From Phyllostachys edulis (taxonomy: Eukaryota > Streptophyta > Magnoliopsida > Poales > Poaceae): a stretch of DNA of 64,000 bases. Shown here in pieces: positions 47,900-60,885 of the stretch. Both the position numbers and the translations under genes were made by a program. The first letter of the stretch is position 1; every line of letters begins with the position of its first letter. A model generated the notes under the pieces. It saw only the letters and a program-made list of their open reading frames with translations, ran no database searches and was not told the DNA's origin. The stretch is taken from assembly GCA_036346405.1 (NCBI GenBank), contig CM070562.1, positions 66,182,195 through 66,246,194 on the forward strand, written 5' to 3'.

Positions 47900-48468
47900 C
47901 GACTTTCGGAGATTGCAACGGAGGACTTGCCGCAGAGTGTGGAAGTTCCGCAGACACTTGAGGCTTCGAACGCCCGATGTACCGAGGCAAGGAGTACATG
48001 GTCAATGGACGGATCGTGGTATAGTCCGCCACCGACGGCTTCACGCCAGAGGAACACTAGAGGTAGCCACCTTTGGATATCTCACCAGAGGATCACCTTC
48101 ATGCAAGGAATCCAGAGTCATCGCGTCGCCATACTCCGAGTCCGCCACATCTACGCCAAGAGCCGCAACACATGCTTATCGCTATCACCCCAGAGCCGCC
48201 GGGGAGATATTCGCGCTTCCGCCTACAAACGGGAAGGCAATGCCACAAGAGTGCATCTTGCACGGTTCACACCGCCCAGAGGAGTCGCTGGAGATGGCCG
48301 CCATCGAGCCGAGGTGCGCCTATCGTGCCTGGGAAGAAGCCGAGAAAGGATCGCCAGATTAGAGCACGCCTCTATGGTCAAGATGAGCTCAAGATGATCA
48401 AGAGGAAGATCCGAAGAAGTCAAGAAGATCCAGAGGAGATTCCAGAGGATCCGGCCGAGCTCACCTGA
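47900..48468 (+). pseudogene. Extra ORF between PBS and gag (gypsy element)
   Basis: Broken frames contain RPMYRGKEYMVNGRIVV (near 47975), AHAYRYHPRAAGEIFALPP (near 48170-48230) and a charged C-terminal part (DELKMIKRKIRRSQEDPEE). The first two resemble RPTYQGYEYK and FHYHPMH of the ORF at 4194-4775, in the same place of a related element. The frame shifts at least twice. Function unknown. Confidence 0.55.
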
Positions 48469-48866
48469 CCAGAAGAGCTACCAGACTGCTGACCAAAGAC
48501 ACACCGCCTCCCGCCGCACGGGCCCGGGCATCGTAACCGCCATGAGGATGCCACCACTTCGAGTCTACACCAGTGAGGCGTCGCCGTGGCTTTGGAGGCT
48601 TTCTCGAGTAGTTCGCTTGAGTTCCAGCTTAGTCGCTTAGCCGGTTTCTTTTCGAGTCGCCTTTAGGCGGTAGCTTGTGTGCTTAGGTCCGATTTATTTT
48701 CTCAGGTAAGCATGAGCCGCAAAGGCCCTTAGGCATTTGTTGCAGCCATGCTATTAAAATATTAATAAAGATTATTTCATTCAAGTTTCTTGAGTGTGGT
48801 TTGTTGGGTTTAATCTATCCCTGCCTAGATCTTAACTCACCTTGTGCTCTCTACCTTATCTAACCT

Positions 48867-50038
48867 ATGGAGCTTCACCAGATGGTTCAGACTCGCCATG
48901 CCGCCAAGGATCCGGAGCCCAAGGATCAAGGCAATGAGCAAACCCCTCACAGAGTAGTGCCACCCCAAGCACCACCTATTGACTTGCGTAACTCTTGAGC
49001 TTTCATGGCAAAGACAAACTCGATGATGTATACGATGATGAACCAGACATGTGCCATGAACAACAACAACAACAACATCAACAACAATCGCCGTGGAGGA
49101 GCCCCATCGCTCATGGTCATCGGGGACCATCCAAGTTGGTCAATTCATGAGGACCCGTCCGCCAACTTTCTCTCGACATGTCACGCCAAGAGAGGTCGAT
49201 GATTGGCTTCAGCGTGATTGAGAGGAAGTCGCCGATCACCCAATGCGGCGATCATGAGAAGGTTTTGTATGCCACTCATCGATGGAGGGCATAGCTGCAT
49301 AATGGTGGGAAAATTTCAGCAATAAGATGAGGCACCGCAGAACATCACATGGGAAGAATTTTCGCACCTTTCGCCAATATCATGTACCAAGGTATTATGG
49401 ATCCAAGAAGGATGAGTTCAAGGCTCTCAAGCAAGGGGTATGTCGCTGATCGACTACTGAATAAGTTTTTCATTTAGCTCGCTATGCTCCGAAGATGTCG
49501 CTAATGACGTGTCTCGCCAGAGCCGCTTGAAGGGTCGAACTCAGATCGCAAGTCACCTTACTTGCCCATACCTTCCGGATTTTCGGGAGTTGGTTAACAA
49601 GGCGTTGGTCATGGAGGACAAACGCAAAGAATCGAGGACCACCGCAAGCGAGGATGATTCAAGAAGGAAGCCATCACCACAACAACAGAGGGCAAGAGTA
49701 GTGCCACAACAGCTTAATCGCTTCCACCACACGAGTTCTTTCAGACACTCGCACCGCCTTCAAGACTCGCCCTCTTATTGAGAACTCTCGCAACCCTACA
49801 CCACTCAACCCCACCCCAGGAACAACAACCTGAGAATGAACCGAGAGTGTGTTACAATTGTCGTCACCAGACATTTTGCTAATCGGTGTCCTCGAAGGAA
49901 CTATCACTCCAAATTCGCTTCAACCTTGGAGCAACACCGCCAAGACCCCAGCAGTAACAATCAAGGAGTTTCTCAGGAACCACCAACCAGAGGAGCGCCT
50001 CGATCGGTTGTCGAGGTCGTGTTAATCACGCCACTCTA
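48867..50038 (+). pseudogene. gag: gag of the gypsy element, frameshifted
   Basis: Gag would form the virus-like particle. The frame starts MELHQMVQTRHAAKDPEP at 48867. Pieces that follow include an Asn run (49056-49088), VIGDHPSWSIHEDPSANF, and in other frames ENITWEEFSHL-like text, LPDFRELVNKALVMEDKRK and a knuckle region near 49850 (tgttacaattgtcgtcacc, then HFANRCPRRN). There the first Cys pair is out of frame with the last Cys. It has at least six breaks. The order and text are those of gypsy gag. Confidence 0.75.
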
Positions 50039-50539
50039 GAAGGAGCCCAGAAGCACCAGATGTCGTCTTGGGTAAGTTCCTAGTAAATTCAAGACTGCCT
50101 GCTCGCTTTGATTCGAGCTTCAGATTCGCTTGTTTTCGAGTTTTTGCAACTAAGAATAAATTGGAAGTTATGCAACTTAAGCTGCTCTGTTAGTCCAAAT
50201 ACCGAGCAGAGCTAAGTTCTAATGTGGGTTGTTTAGGGCTAAGTTACTCATAGTCGAGTTGAGTTTCTAGCTAACCTAATTATTCTAGACACCCAAACCA
50301 TAGATGTCATCCTTGGCATGGATTGGTTAACCAAGCACAAAGCCGCATAGATTGTGGTCAAGAGCCATATAATCGAGGATACTAGAGGAAACAAAGTGGA
50401 GTTCCTAGCTACCTCAAGGCGTAATGGGTATTTGATAGTCAACACCAAGACCGTTGAGTTGGAAGATGTGCTACCGTCAAAGAGTATCCAGATGTGTTCC
50501 CTAAGAATTACTGTGGATGCCACCGATCGTGACATCGAA

Positions 50540-53345
50540 GTTTGTCATCGATCTAGTGCGAGAATGCCCCTATCTCGAAGAGACCTTATCGGATGCCACC
50601 GATGAGTTGGTAGAGATGAAGAAACAGATAGAAGAACTTTTGGAGAAAGGTTTTGTGAGGCCTAGTTAAATCGCCATGGGGAGCACCAGCTTTTGTTTGT
50701 CAAGAAGAAGGATGGAAGCATGAGGATGTGCATCGACTCAGGGCTCTCAATGAAGTCACTATCAAGAACAAGTACCCATTGCCCCGGATAGATGATCCGC
50801 TTGACCGATGAAAGGAGCCGAGTGTTCTCAAGATCGATCCGCGATCAAAGTTACCATCGATTGAAGATTTGTCCTAAGGATGTACCTAAGACCGCTTTCA
50901 ACACGCAGACGGACATTATGAGTTCTTAGTCATGTCCTTTGGTCCGACTAATGCCCCCGCTTATTTCATGAACATGATGAATAAGGTATTCATGGAATAT
51001 TTGGATAAATTTGTAGTTGTATTCATCGACGATATTTTGGTTTACTCCAAGTCAAGAAGAACATGTCAACATTTGAGATTAATCCTAGGAAGCTCAGAGA
51101 GCATCGGTTGTATGCTAAGTTTAGCAAGTGTGATTTCGAAAAAGGAAGTGGATTTCTTGGTCATGTGATGACAAATGCAGGAGTAGCAGATTGACCCCAA
51201 GAAAGTTAAAGCAAGTTAAGCGGGAGCAACCCAAGACGGTCACTCAGATTCGTAGTTTCTTGGGATTGGCGGGATACTACCGTCGTTTCATCGAAGGATT
51301 CTCATCAATTGCTAAACCTCTTACGCAATTGTTGAAGAAGGAGAAAAGTTTACTTGACTCCAAACTTGTGAGGAAAGTTTTCAAGAATTGAAGAAGCGTT
51401 TGACTTCAAATTTCAAATCTTGATTTTGCGGATATTCGTAAGGATTTTGATATCTATTGTGATGCTTCGCCAAGGATTAGGTGTGTCCCGATGCAAGAAG
51501 GAAGAGTCGCCGCTATGCATCAAGGCGCTTAAGGCCCCATGAAGAGAATTACCCTACCCATGACTTGGAATTAGCCGCAGTAGTGCATGCCTTGAAGATT
51601 TGGCATCATTACCTCATCGGTAATCGCTGCGAGATATATACCGATCATAAAAGCTTAAAATATATTTTCACTCAGTCGGATCTGAATATGAGACAGAGAA
51701 GATGGCTAGAATTGATAAAAGATTATAATCTTGGGATCCATTACCATCCTGGTAAAGCCAATGTCGTTGCAGATGCTTTGAGCCGTAAGAGCCACTGCAA
51801 TGCCGTGGAAGTAAAAGAGCCTTGTTCAGAACTTCAAGAGGAATTCGTGGTTGAAGCTAGAGGTAGTATCCAAGGATTCGTGGCAAATTTGGAAGCATAC
51901 TACTTTGGAGAAGCAGATTCGCAAGCTCGGTAGAAAGACTCGAGTTCTCCGACATTAAGAAGAAGATGATGTATGAAAGTTCAAGGACTTCACAAAGGAT
52001 GATCGGGATATCTTGTGGATCAATGGACGATTCTGCGTCCAGATGTTGATGGATTGAGACGGCTAATTTTGAAGGAGGCCCATGACTCAAAGTATTCGAT
52101 TCACCCGGTAGTACTAAGATGTATCAGATGTTAAGAATAAGTTTTGGTGGCCGAATTTGAAACGAGACGCCGCAGAGTTCGTTGCCTTGTGCGACGGTGT
52201 CGAAAGTCAAAGCAGAACACCGTGAGGCCCGCAGGTCTATTGCAACCCTTGAAGATTCCAGAGTGGAAGTGGGAAGAAGTCGGAATGGATTTCATCACCG
52301 GTTTACCCAAGACTCAATCAAGTTACGATTCGATTTGGGTAATAGTGGATCGTCGACTAAAGTTGCTCATTTCTTGCCACCAAAACCACGACTCAGAGAT
52401 CGTCTAGCGAGCTATATATGGCAAAGATTGTCGGTTTGCATGGTGTGCCCAAGAAGATAGTGTCGATCGAGGATCTCGGCCACCTCCGATTTTGGCAGAG
52501 TTTACATGAAGCCTTAGGGACTCACTTTGAATTTCAAGATCGCAGATCATCCCTGCATGATGGACAGACCGAAGGGTTAATCGATATTGAAGATATGTTG
52601 AGAGCTCGTGCCCTAGCAAATGCTACTCGCTGGGATAAGAGTTTGCCATATGCGAGTTCTCGTACAACAACAAACTATCAAGCCACCGCAAATGTCACCT
52701 TTTGAAGCTTTGTATGGTCGTGCTTGCGTAACCCCGCTGAATTGGACAAACAAATTAACGCATATCTTCGTCCAGATATTATTCAAGAAGCAGAAGAACA
52801 AGTGGCTATGATCAGGGAGAGACTGAGGATAGCTCAGTCGAGGCAGAAGAGTTATGCCGATAATCGTCGACGTGATCTCAGTGTCGAGCCAGAAGATTTT
52901 GTGTATCTCCGAGTTACGCCCCTGAGAGGTGTGAAAAGGTTCCATGCCAAAGGGAAGCTTGCCCCTCAGATGTTGGTCCGCTCAAGATCTTAGAACGCCA
53001 GGAGAAGTAGCCTATCAGCTGGAGCTACCGCAGTCGTTAGCATGGGTACACGATGTCTTTCATGTCTCTCAGTTGAAGAAGTGTCTTCGTGTGACGTAAG
53101 AACAAACCCCGCTAGAGTCAATTGAACTAAAAGAAGACCTCACCTACAAAGAGCAACCGGTCAAGATTCTGGATGTCGCAGAACGTCGGACCAGAAGCAA
53201 GACGGTTCGTTTTTGCAAAGTGCAGAGGAGCCACCACTCGTAAAGTGAAGCCACGTGGGAGCGTGAAGAAGAGCCGAAAGCCGAAGTTTCCTAGCCTTTT
53301 CTCCAGTTTAGCCCAATCTCGGGACGAGATTCCTTTAAGGGGGAG
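50540..53345 (+). pseudogene. pol: pol of the gypsy element (RT, RNase H, integrase, chromodomain), frameshifted
   Basis: Reverse transcriptase: NKYPLPRIDD (50770), then HYEFLVMSFGPTNAPAYFMN and the catalytic VVFIDDILVYSKS (51024-51060). Linker: RSFLGLAGYYRRFIEGFSS (51250). RNase H: YPTHDLELAAVVHALKIWHH, EIYTDHKSLKYIFTQ and HPGKANVVADALSRK (51550-51790). Integrase: WKWEEVGMDFITGLPKTQSS (52264-52324), then DDxxE-region text in shifted frames and PPQMSPFEALYGRACVTPL (52685-52740). C-terminal chromodomain: TYKEQPVKILDVAERRTRSK and ATWEREEE (53145-53275), placing it with chromoviruses such as Tekay/Del. The product would copy and insert the element, with the chromodomain guiding it to chromatin. 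At least ten frameshifts or stops are seen, many as losses of one to three bases. Confidence 0.93.
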
Positions 53346-53348
53346 GTT

Positions 53349-56300
53349 TGTAACATCCCAATTTTCAGAGCTTTAAAAACCTTTTAAATAGTGTAATGAG
53401 AAAATTCATCATTTGGATTTATTTGAATTTAAATTAAAAAGCTTAATATTGGACTTTGTGTAACAAAACAATTTAATATGACTAAAGTCAACATGAACAA
53501 TAGTCAAAACTATTTTATTTGGATTCTATGAGCTTGGACATATTTTCTAGAATTTTCTCGAATTTTTCCAAGTTCATTTGCTATTTTCATTGCTTATTTG
53601 AATTTCTCGTAATTTCTTAAAAGAAAAAGCTATTTAAATCTCCAAACAATCATTGGGTCAATCTCTCGCCCATTCTCGCTCATCCGCCCATCTCTTCGTG
53701 GCCGTCCGTCCGATTGATGGAGATCCCGCCTCTCTCTCTCTCTCTCTCTCTCCCGCTCAATCTCCACCTGATTGATCGTCATTTGGACCTTTGGATCTCC
53801 TTGCTGCAAGGCTCTCGCGTCTCTCTCGACGCAGGCCCGCATCTGGTCTTCGTCTCCGACCGGTCTTCTTCCTCGCGATCGTGACCGCTACCGCCATTAT
53901 CGCTTTCTAGAAGCTCAACCTCGCCGTTTACGCTAACAAAACTCCCAGATTTTCAGACCAAACTCAATCCTTATCTCCTCCGCACCGACTCGCTCAATTT
54001 CAAACTTCAATTGTTTTATCCTCGCTCCTCGTGCGGGCGTTTGAGGCGATTTACCCCGCAAGACGCCACCTCGAGCTCGCCTGCGCCTATAAAGGACCCT
54101 CTCGCTTTCGCCCCTTTCCAAAACCCTCGCTCAATTCCACCCGAGAGTTTCCACATTGCCGCCGATTCGAGCTTTAAGGAACCTCGCCACGGTGAGATTT
54201 TTCGATTGCCGCCACCGCAGCCGCTGGCTGTCGTGGAGCCCACCATCAAGTTCGCCGTCACCTCCTCTACCTCCGGACCATCGCCGCCGCTTAAACCTCA
54301 CGGACGCCCGTCCGACAAAACCCGAAGGTCTCTCCGCCCGACCTCGCCGCCGCCACCACACCACCCCAACCACCGGAGTCGCACTGAAGGTGCGCAATAG
54401 CCTCAAAGAACACGCCCATAGCACCCACTCGCCGGCGACCACCGAAGCGCCGGTGACCATTGGGTCCCGTGCCGCCATCGCTGCCGCCGACGCCTCGCCG
54501 ACATGGACGCCAGTCACGTGCCACCTCACCAGGCTGCGTGTCATCGGGTGCGCGCGGCGTCGGCGCGCACGCTGCTGGTTCGCCACCTCGGCCCCTCTCT
54601 CGTCAAAGGGCTCGGTGGGCTTGGTCCACTGTGGGTCAGGTTTCTAACATGTGGGTCCCACATGTCGTTTTTTTATTTATTTCTTTTCCGAAAATCCTGT
54701 ATCGACGCCATGTCGATGTCATGTGGCGCAATATTCCGATTTTTCTGTTGAAAAATAATTCGAATTCCAAGAATCCTATTTTTAGGGTTTTTTTAGATTT
54801 AAACTTTGAAACTCCATATCTTTTGCATCCTAACTCCAAATCCATCCATTCAAATTTCTAAATTCATCTAAAATCCAGATCTATCTATTGGATATTTTTA
54901 ATTATTTTTTTTGGAGTTATTTGCCTCTGTTATTTATTTAGTTTGTTTGTTTGCCTTGTTTGCGAGTAGACTTCGACGTTGCTGAAAGAGTTGACGAAGA
55001 AGGACCTTTCCAAGATCAAGATCAATTCCTAGATCCTTTTCAAGGCAAGCTATACCTTTGACCATCTTGATTCCCAGTTTGCTAAATTATTTTTATTTTA
55101 AATTACTGCATTATTAATTCAAGTAATTATTTAAATGATTTTGGGAGTAGATGTAAATTCCTAATTGTTATGCCATCCTTGTTAATTGCTATGTCTAAGT
55201 TCTTTGTCACCCTAGTTGATATCTAGTTGGTTAATATTGTAGCACCAACGGGTTGGTTAGAACGATTAGATTGCTTAGTCATGCCACGACTCATTTATTC
55301 ATGTGAAGTACAAATGATTAATTTGACTAAGTGAATATGCAATATTGATAATCTGTGTGTACTACGTGTCTTTATGGCATGTGTTGCACTTAAACCAATG
55401 GGGTGGTAAAAAGGATTTGGACCGAGGCAAGGGGTGGATCTTGTGTGAATTGGTGGTCTATGTGGATTTGTGTGGATAATATTAATCTGTGTGTCTATGT
55501 GGTTGGGTTAATGGAAGTCTTGCCTTGGTCAATTAAGGACCTCACCATGTGCGCTAAAGAACTGAGCTTCTGCACGACCACATGCCTGCTTTTGAGACGG
55601 CCTAGCATAGTAAGATAAGGTATCCAAATGCTCATATGATCTGCTAGCTACACCGGTTGTATCTTGTGGGTAAAGTGTACAAACCTCTCGCAGAGTGTAA
55701 CTTAATCTATTCAATAGCAGCGTCATGATCATGGACAATGCTCGGGATTTAACACTAGGGTAGAATTTCATAAAACTGTAGGGAAGGAGCTATGTGATTA
55801 AATCATCTAGCTATGTGAAGAACCTGCTTAGGCTGTGGTGTGTCTTTGTGAAATAACTTGTTAAAATTATTATTGTCTATTTGTTTTACCACTTTCAATC
55901 TATTTAATTGTATTAAATTGCAAAAGTTGCATTTACGCAAAAGAACCGCAGAATGCCTTTCTCTTGTAATAAGCCCGCATGTATACTTTGCATTCTGTGG
56001 TGTGGCTTATGAGTACGGTGTACTCACGCTTGTTTTGACGAATCAAGCAGAGGAGGAGTCTTCACCACTTACGAGGACGAAGTTCATCGAAGGTGCCTAA
56101 TCGCGAGGTCTTGATCGATCGGTTGTTCTGTGGTGAATCGATGGGATGCCACTACCGCTTCGCTTCACGCCGCTTATTTTCTCTAGTTAGCCTGCGTGGC
56201 TCAATAAATGTAAACTCGACCTTAAGGTCAAAACCATTATTTAATAATCAAAGTTATTCGCTTATGTTATATTTCGCTTGTATGGATCGATTTCAGTTTT

Positions 56301-56380
56301 GTTAACCCCTGTGCACTAGCATGATCTCGGCTAGTGCAAGAAACACAGAGGGTCCTGAATTGTAATTTCGGGTCCCGACA
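53349..56380 (+). repeat. 3' LTR of the gypsy element
   Basis: It is preceded by the polypurine tract at 53334-53348 (tttaagggggaggtt) and starts TGTAACATCCC. A TATAAAG box lies at 54088-54094. It ends GGTCCCGACA at 56380. It matches 44655-47679 throughout, with scattered short gaps. Confidence 0.95.
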
Positions 56381-57883
56381 TGAATAGGGATTGAGGTTTG
56401 ATGTTTACAGCCTCTCCATCTTGGAGGACAAAACTCAATACATGAGCCACACTCAATCAATCAATCCCGAGAACCCTAACTCTCCAAACCCTAAAAACAA
56501 AACAGAAGTTTCTCTCTGCTATCCTTGTTCAACGAATGCACACAGCACCAAGTGCTTATATAGTGGAGGCTAGCATCTAGGAATATTCCACTTAGGGCAC
56601 CCATTAAACCCTAACACACCATGGGTTATACACGCACGCATATCAAAGTGTCGTCTTCATATTCGATTGACCTAAACCGCTTTTCCAAGCACCGACCCGC
56701 ACTGCGGTTTAGCCAAGAGATCACAAAGGCGATATTTGGTGAAATTACCAAAATACCCCTTCTCAATCCTTCTCCAAGGACCGAGTCTAATCCTGTCGAA
56801 GCAATCGCCTGTTTCACCACGTGTAGGTTGATCAACGGCTCTCATCATGTCGGCAAGCCTCTCCCGTCTGAATCCCATCGGAACCTCCAAGGCACTTGCA
56901 CCGACCCCTGCGCCGCTTGATCTAACCAGCTGCATCGAACTGCCTGTTTGATCACCCTCGTCTATTCTGCGCCATGCTTGAGACACCTGACCTCACCCGG
57001 CATTCACGATCGTTCTGGACCTCAGCTCTCCAAGCTTAGTCCTGATCCTCCTCGCCGTTGACCGTCGTTGACCTGCAAGCCACCTGCACAGCAATAGACC
57101 AAGAAATCGTCTCCGAGAACAAGTTCTTCACAACTTGACCCACGTTAGCTCAAAACATGAAATATGCAACACATATGCAATATCAAACAAGGATATGATC
57201 TATCCCAAAAACAATTCTCTGAAAGAAACAACATTCAGTGCAAATGCGGTACTACCGCCAAGTCATTCCCGGTATTACCGCATCACGGTAGTACCGCGCT
57301 TAGCATTGCGGTCGTACCGCTCTCGAAGAATTCCCAAAATCATCGCTTCTGGAATTTCCATACCGCAAACAAAAGCGGTCATACCTTAGTGCGGTACTAC
57401 CGCTTCGCAAAATTGCTCAAGACCTTCAGAAGGAATCCATTGACACGTGGACGCTTCAGATTTACTGGACCGTTCGGACCGCGGGTCACAACCATCAAGA
57501 TCTGGCACTGTGGGGCGGTCCGAAAGTCCCACACGTTCTGCATCGTTAGATTTCAATCGAACGACTCTAGGAATCCCACGGTCAAAGTTGCCTACGGTAG
57601 TTCCGCTCTACTCCTGCGGTCATACCGTTACGCGGTAGTACCGTGACTTTCAAGCCGGTACTACCATTACCAGAAAAACTCAAACGACCTAACCAAAAAC
57701 CTTCGGTAGCACCGCTCCACTTAAATGGTCAGACAAGACTACCAGATACTGCATACAATGCCCAGATTACCGATATATTCGACACTTTTGTCAAACTTTC
57801 AAAAACAGAATTCCAACAAATCTTCAACCAAATTGCAAATTGTAACATCACCTAGGATCATGAGCATATCCTCATGGTGTCCA

Positions 57884-59330
57884 TAATCTCCCCCTTGATG
57901 AACATATTGGCAATTTCCAAAAAATGAATGTTTTGAGGTATGAAAGTAAAAGAAAGCAGTTTTTCACACAAAGGCACAACTTGGTCCTAAAAGCAAGAGA
58001 ATGCAAGGAAATGACCAAGTTGGCTTCAGAATAGCTTCAGCAAGTGAGATAAGGCAGAAGAAGACAAGAGAGCTTCAAATTCCAGAATTTCTCACTTAAG
58101 GTCCAAAAGAAAGAGCAATTTTTCAATATGACCTTAAAACAAAACAACATTTTTATTAATTTTTCTCCCGCTTTGACAATGGAGTCATCAAGTTGCTTGG
58201 AGGAGCACAAATGACATGGAGTGGCTGTAGTTTTTTTATTATAAGTTTTTCAGTTTTTCATTTTTTAAAAAATTTTAGCAAAAGAAGCCATGAAGATTAT
58301 CCATGAGGATTGTACAAGTATTACACCAAGCCATATTATGTGAAGAAGCTATGTTCAATCATGACAAAACATGTGCAGCAAAGCTAAGGCCAAAATAGCA
58401 ATAATCTAAGAGTAAATGAATTGGTAGCATGACAAGGTGCTCAAAATCATAGTTTTACTAAAGGTATCCAGAAATGAGTCAAGCCATATCTATAAGCAAA
58501 ATAGAGACCAGAAACTAGAAAATGAGTTAATTTCGAGCATTATGAGTTCAATTGTGAATCAATTTGTTCAAGCATTTAGAATTTAGCATTTTGATCATTT
58601 TGCTGAAAATGATTGGTTTTATCTTAGTAAAGCAAGTCCTAGACTAGGAGCCATCCACAACTACATCCTAAGCTTCAACCAATTGACAATTTTGTTTTCT
58701 TAGAATTGTGCTAGATCTCAAGCCTTGCCGCGACCATCCCAAGCAAGAAACTTAAGAGAGTGGTCTAGGTCATCCAAAACTCCCCCTGAGTTCATGCCTA
58801 GTGCAATGGCAAGCCGTCTCATGAGAAAGAATTGGTGAGATCAGTTTTTTTGTATAGAAAAACTCATTTTTCATTTTCTTGACTTAAGAACTATCATAGC
58901 TCAATTTAAAACTCAAAATAAGTTCAAGACTCAATTTAGCCTATATGACATGGCATGAATCATGAGAGGATCACTATGGCAAAACTAGTCACAAGATCCA
59001 ATAATTCATGTTTTGATTCAATTTTCTCATATATAATAAAGCTAGCATGGCAAAAGCTAAGCTATACAAGAAAAGCCATAAAAGAAGTCTAGCAAACTAG
59101 CACAAGACATGGCAGGGTATAAAGCATGAAAACATGTCATACAAAGATAAATGTCAAAGCTCCACAAGTTTATATTACAATGCAAGTTGTTGAATTTTAA
59201 AATGCATTATGGTACAATGAATGCAAAAAGAGCAAACTCCCTCTCAAAACAGGCCAAGAGAACTAACAACCCCCAACTCTCCCTGCAAAGAGGCAAAACG
59301 AAAAGAATCAAGAGCTTTAGTGAAAATATC
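57884..59330 (-). other. Noncoding 3' internal region of the copia element
   Basis: AT-rich sequence between the RNase H remnant and the polypurine tract, with no supported frame. Long 3' regions before the LTR are known in the Sire group of copia elements. Confidence 0.5.
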
Positions 59331-59339
59331 CGTAAACTG

Positions 59340-60870
59340 CTACTCAGACTCTACAAAGTGAAGCACAACATCAGCCTTCTCAACATGGTCTCTAAGGAAA
59401 TGGTATCGAATATCAATGTGCTTAGTCCTAGAATATTGCACTGGGTTTTTGGCAATGTTAATGGCACTAGTGTTGTCACAGAAGAGAGGAACACTATCCA
59501 AAGATAACCCATAGTCCCGCAGAGTAGACAAGATTCAGAGAACCTGAGAGCAACTCATCGGGTCTGCAGACTACATACTCGGCCTCAAGAAGGGATCAGG
59601 CAATGTAAGACTTTCTAGATGACCAAGAGATAAGAGATGTGCCTAAAAATGACAAGTGACAGAAGTACTCTTCCTATCCACTCTACACCCCGCAAAATCA
59701 GCACAAAATATCCTCTCAAACCTGGAGATCTCAAAGACAAGCTCACCAGATGAGTCTAGAACTCTACACTCGCCACTCTTAAACCTCACCTCCAAACCCT
59801 CATCAAGAAGCTGAGAAATAGATAGCAGATTATACCTCAGCTTACTTACCAAAGCGACGTCCTTAAGCATGAATTTGTTGTTGACACGCACTGTGCCCTT
59901 GGCTGTCACGGTCCCAGTAGAAGCATCCCTAAATATGATCAATTCATTACCGGATGCACGCGTGAGGGAGGAGAACCATCTAGAATCTCCAGTCATGTGT
60001 CGAGAACACCCGGAGTCAACAAGCCATATGTCCTCCTTCCTCGCACGACGGACCTATAGAGCACAAACAGGAAACATCTGTGCCTCAGTACTGGGGTTAG
60101 TAATAAAAGACTTGGGAATCCAGTACTGAGTCACACGATACTTAGGAGCAACAGTAGAAGCAGCAATAAAATGGTTAGGAGTAAAATCATAAGAATGCAC
60201 ACGTGAAACACCTAGACCTCTCCAAATCGACCCACCAAAAGGTCGGTACTCCCCCTGTCTAGATGCTACCCGTGGTCTCTCCTCACGATATCCTAAACCA
60301 GAACGCTGCCTAGATCCACAAAAGGAGTCAAAGACGTCATCTACAAACCTAGGTCTATGTCTAGCAGGAAAGATAGGCTGCCTGGCTCTAGAGACTACAG
60401 TGGGTGAAGAAACTCCTCTAATGGTCCTCAAAGCACTCATCCTCTTCTTTCTCTCGATCTTGGCTCTACGGAAGCAGAGCTCAACAATGTGGCCATCCTT
60501 CTTGCAGAAGGTGCAATAGTACTTGACCTTTTGAGGGGTTTGACCTGTTGAAGTAGAAGCACCTGTCTTGCTAGAAAGAGTTTGGGCAAAACCTGCAGAT
60601 CTAAAAACTACCTTAGATGGCTCAGAAGGTTCTACCTCAAACATACCACTCTCAACAACTCTTGCAATCTTAGGTGGATGATTCTTGGAATGCTATAGGG
60701 GATTAAAACCTAGGCCACTATTCTTCACACTCAACTTAGATTTGTCGATGATCAAGTTGAGGTTCTTCTTCTCACTAGAAAATCTCTCAAGAGTCTTTTT
60801 GAGGTAATCATTCTCTTTGGCAAGATCCTTACATGATGCACACTTATTTGAATCGATTACCTTATTATAT
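59340..60870 (-). pseudogene. Ty1/copia gag-pol remnant (zinc knuckle, protease, RNase H; RT and most integrase deleted)
   Basis: Reading leftward: an N-terminal coiled stretch (ENDYLKKTLERFSSEKKNL, about 60810), then a gag knuckle YYCTFCKKDGHIVELCFRR (60510-60460, C-x2-C-x4-H-x4-C). A basic Arg-rich linker follows, then the protease site WLVDSGCSRHMTGDSRW (60025-59985). The GAG-pre-integrase region is SKLRYNLLSISQLLDEGLEV (59850), ending near FEISRFERIF. Directly joined is RNase H text: ADFAGCRVDRKSTS, then LFCDNTSAINIAKNPVQYSR and HIDIRYHFLRDHVEK (59490-59370). The integrase core and the whole reverse transcriptase are missing at one deletion point near 59694-59705. Stops occur at about 60054 and 59643. 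Confidence 0.92.
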
Positions 60871-60885
60871 CTCTTCTAATTCGAT

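Larger units (their letters stand above)
44655..56380 (+). mobile_element. Complete Ty3/gypsy element, Tekay/Del-like chromovirus, 11.7 kb
   Basis: LTRs at 44655-47679 and 53349-56380 enclose primer site, gag and pol in gypsy order (RT, RNase H, integrase, chromodomain). The perfect 5-bp repeat TGAAT flanks it at 44650-44654 and 56381-56385. It inserted into a copia LTR. The LTRs are alike in sequence but separated by many 1-3 base gaps, and pol carries the same kind of gap, so no protein is intact as given. Confidence 0.96.
44058..57883 (-). mobile_element. Ty1/copia LTR (about 2.1 kb) split by a gypsy insertion
   Basis: The LTR occupies 44058-44654 and 56386-57883, ignoring the gypsy element between and counting its TGAAT target once. 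On the minus strand it starts TGGACACCATGAGG and ends GGTCCTACA. It shares the ctagaggggggtgaatagga block with the solo LTR at 8659. Palindromic cggtactaccgc motifs are frequent at 57240-57720. A purine tract (AAGGGGGAGATTA on the minus strand, 57884-57896) precedes it, making this the 3' LTR of the copia element whose coding remnant lies at 59340-60870. Confidence 0.8.
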
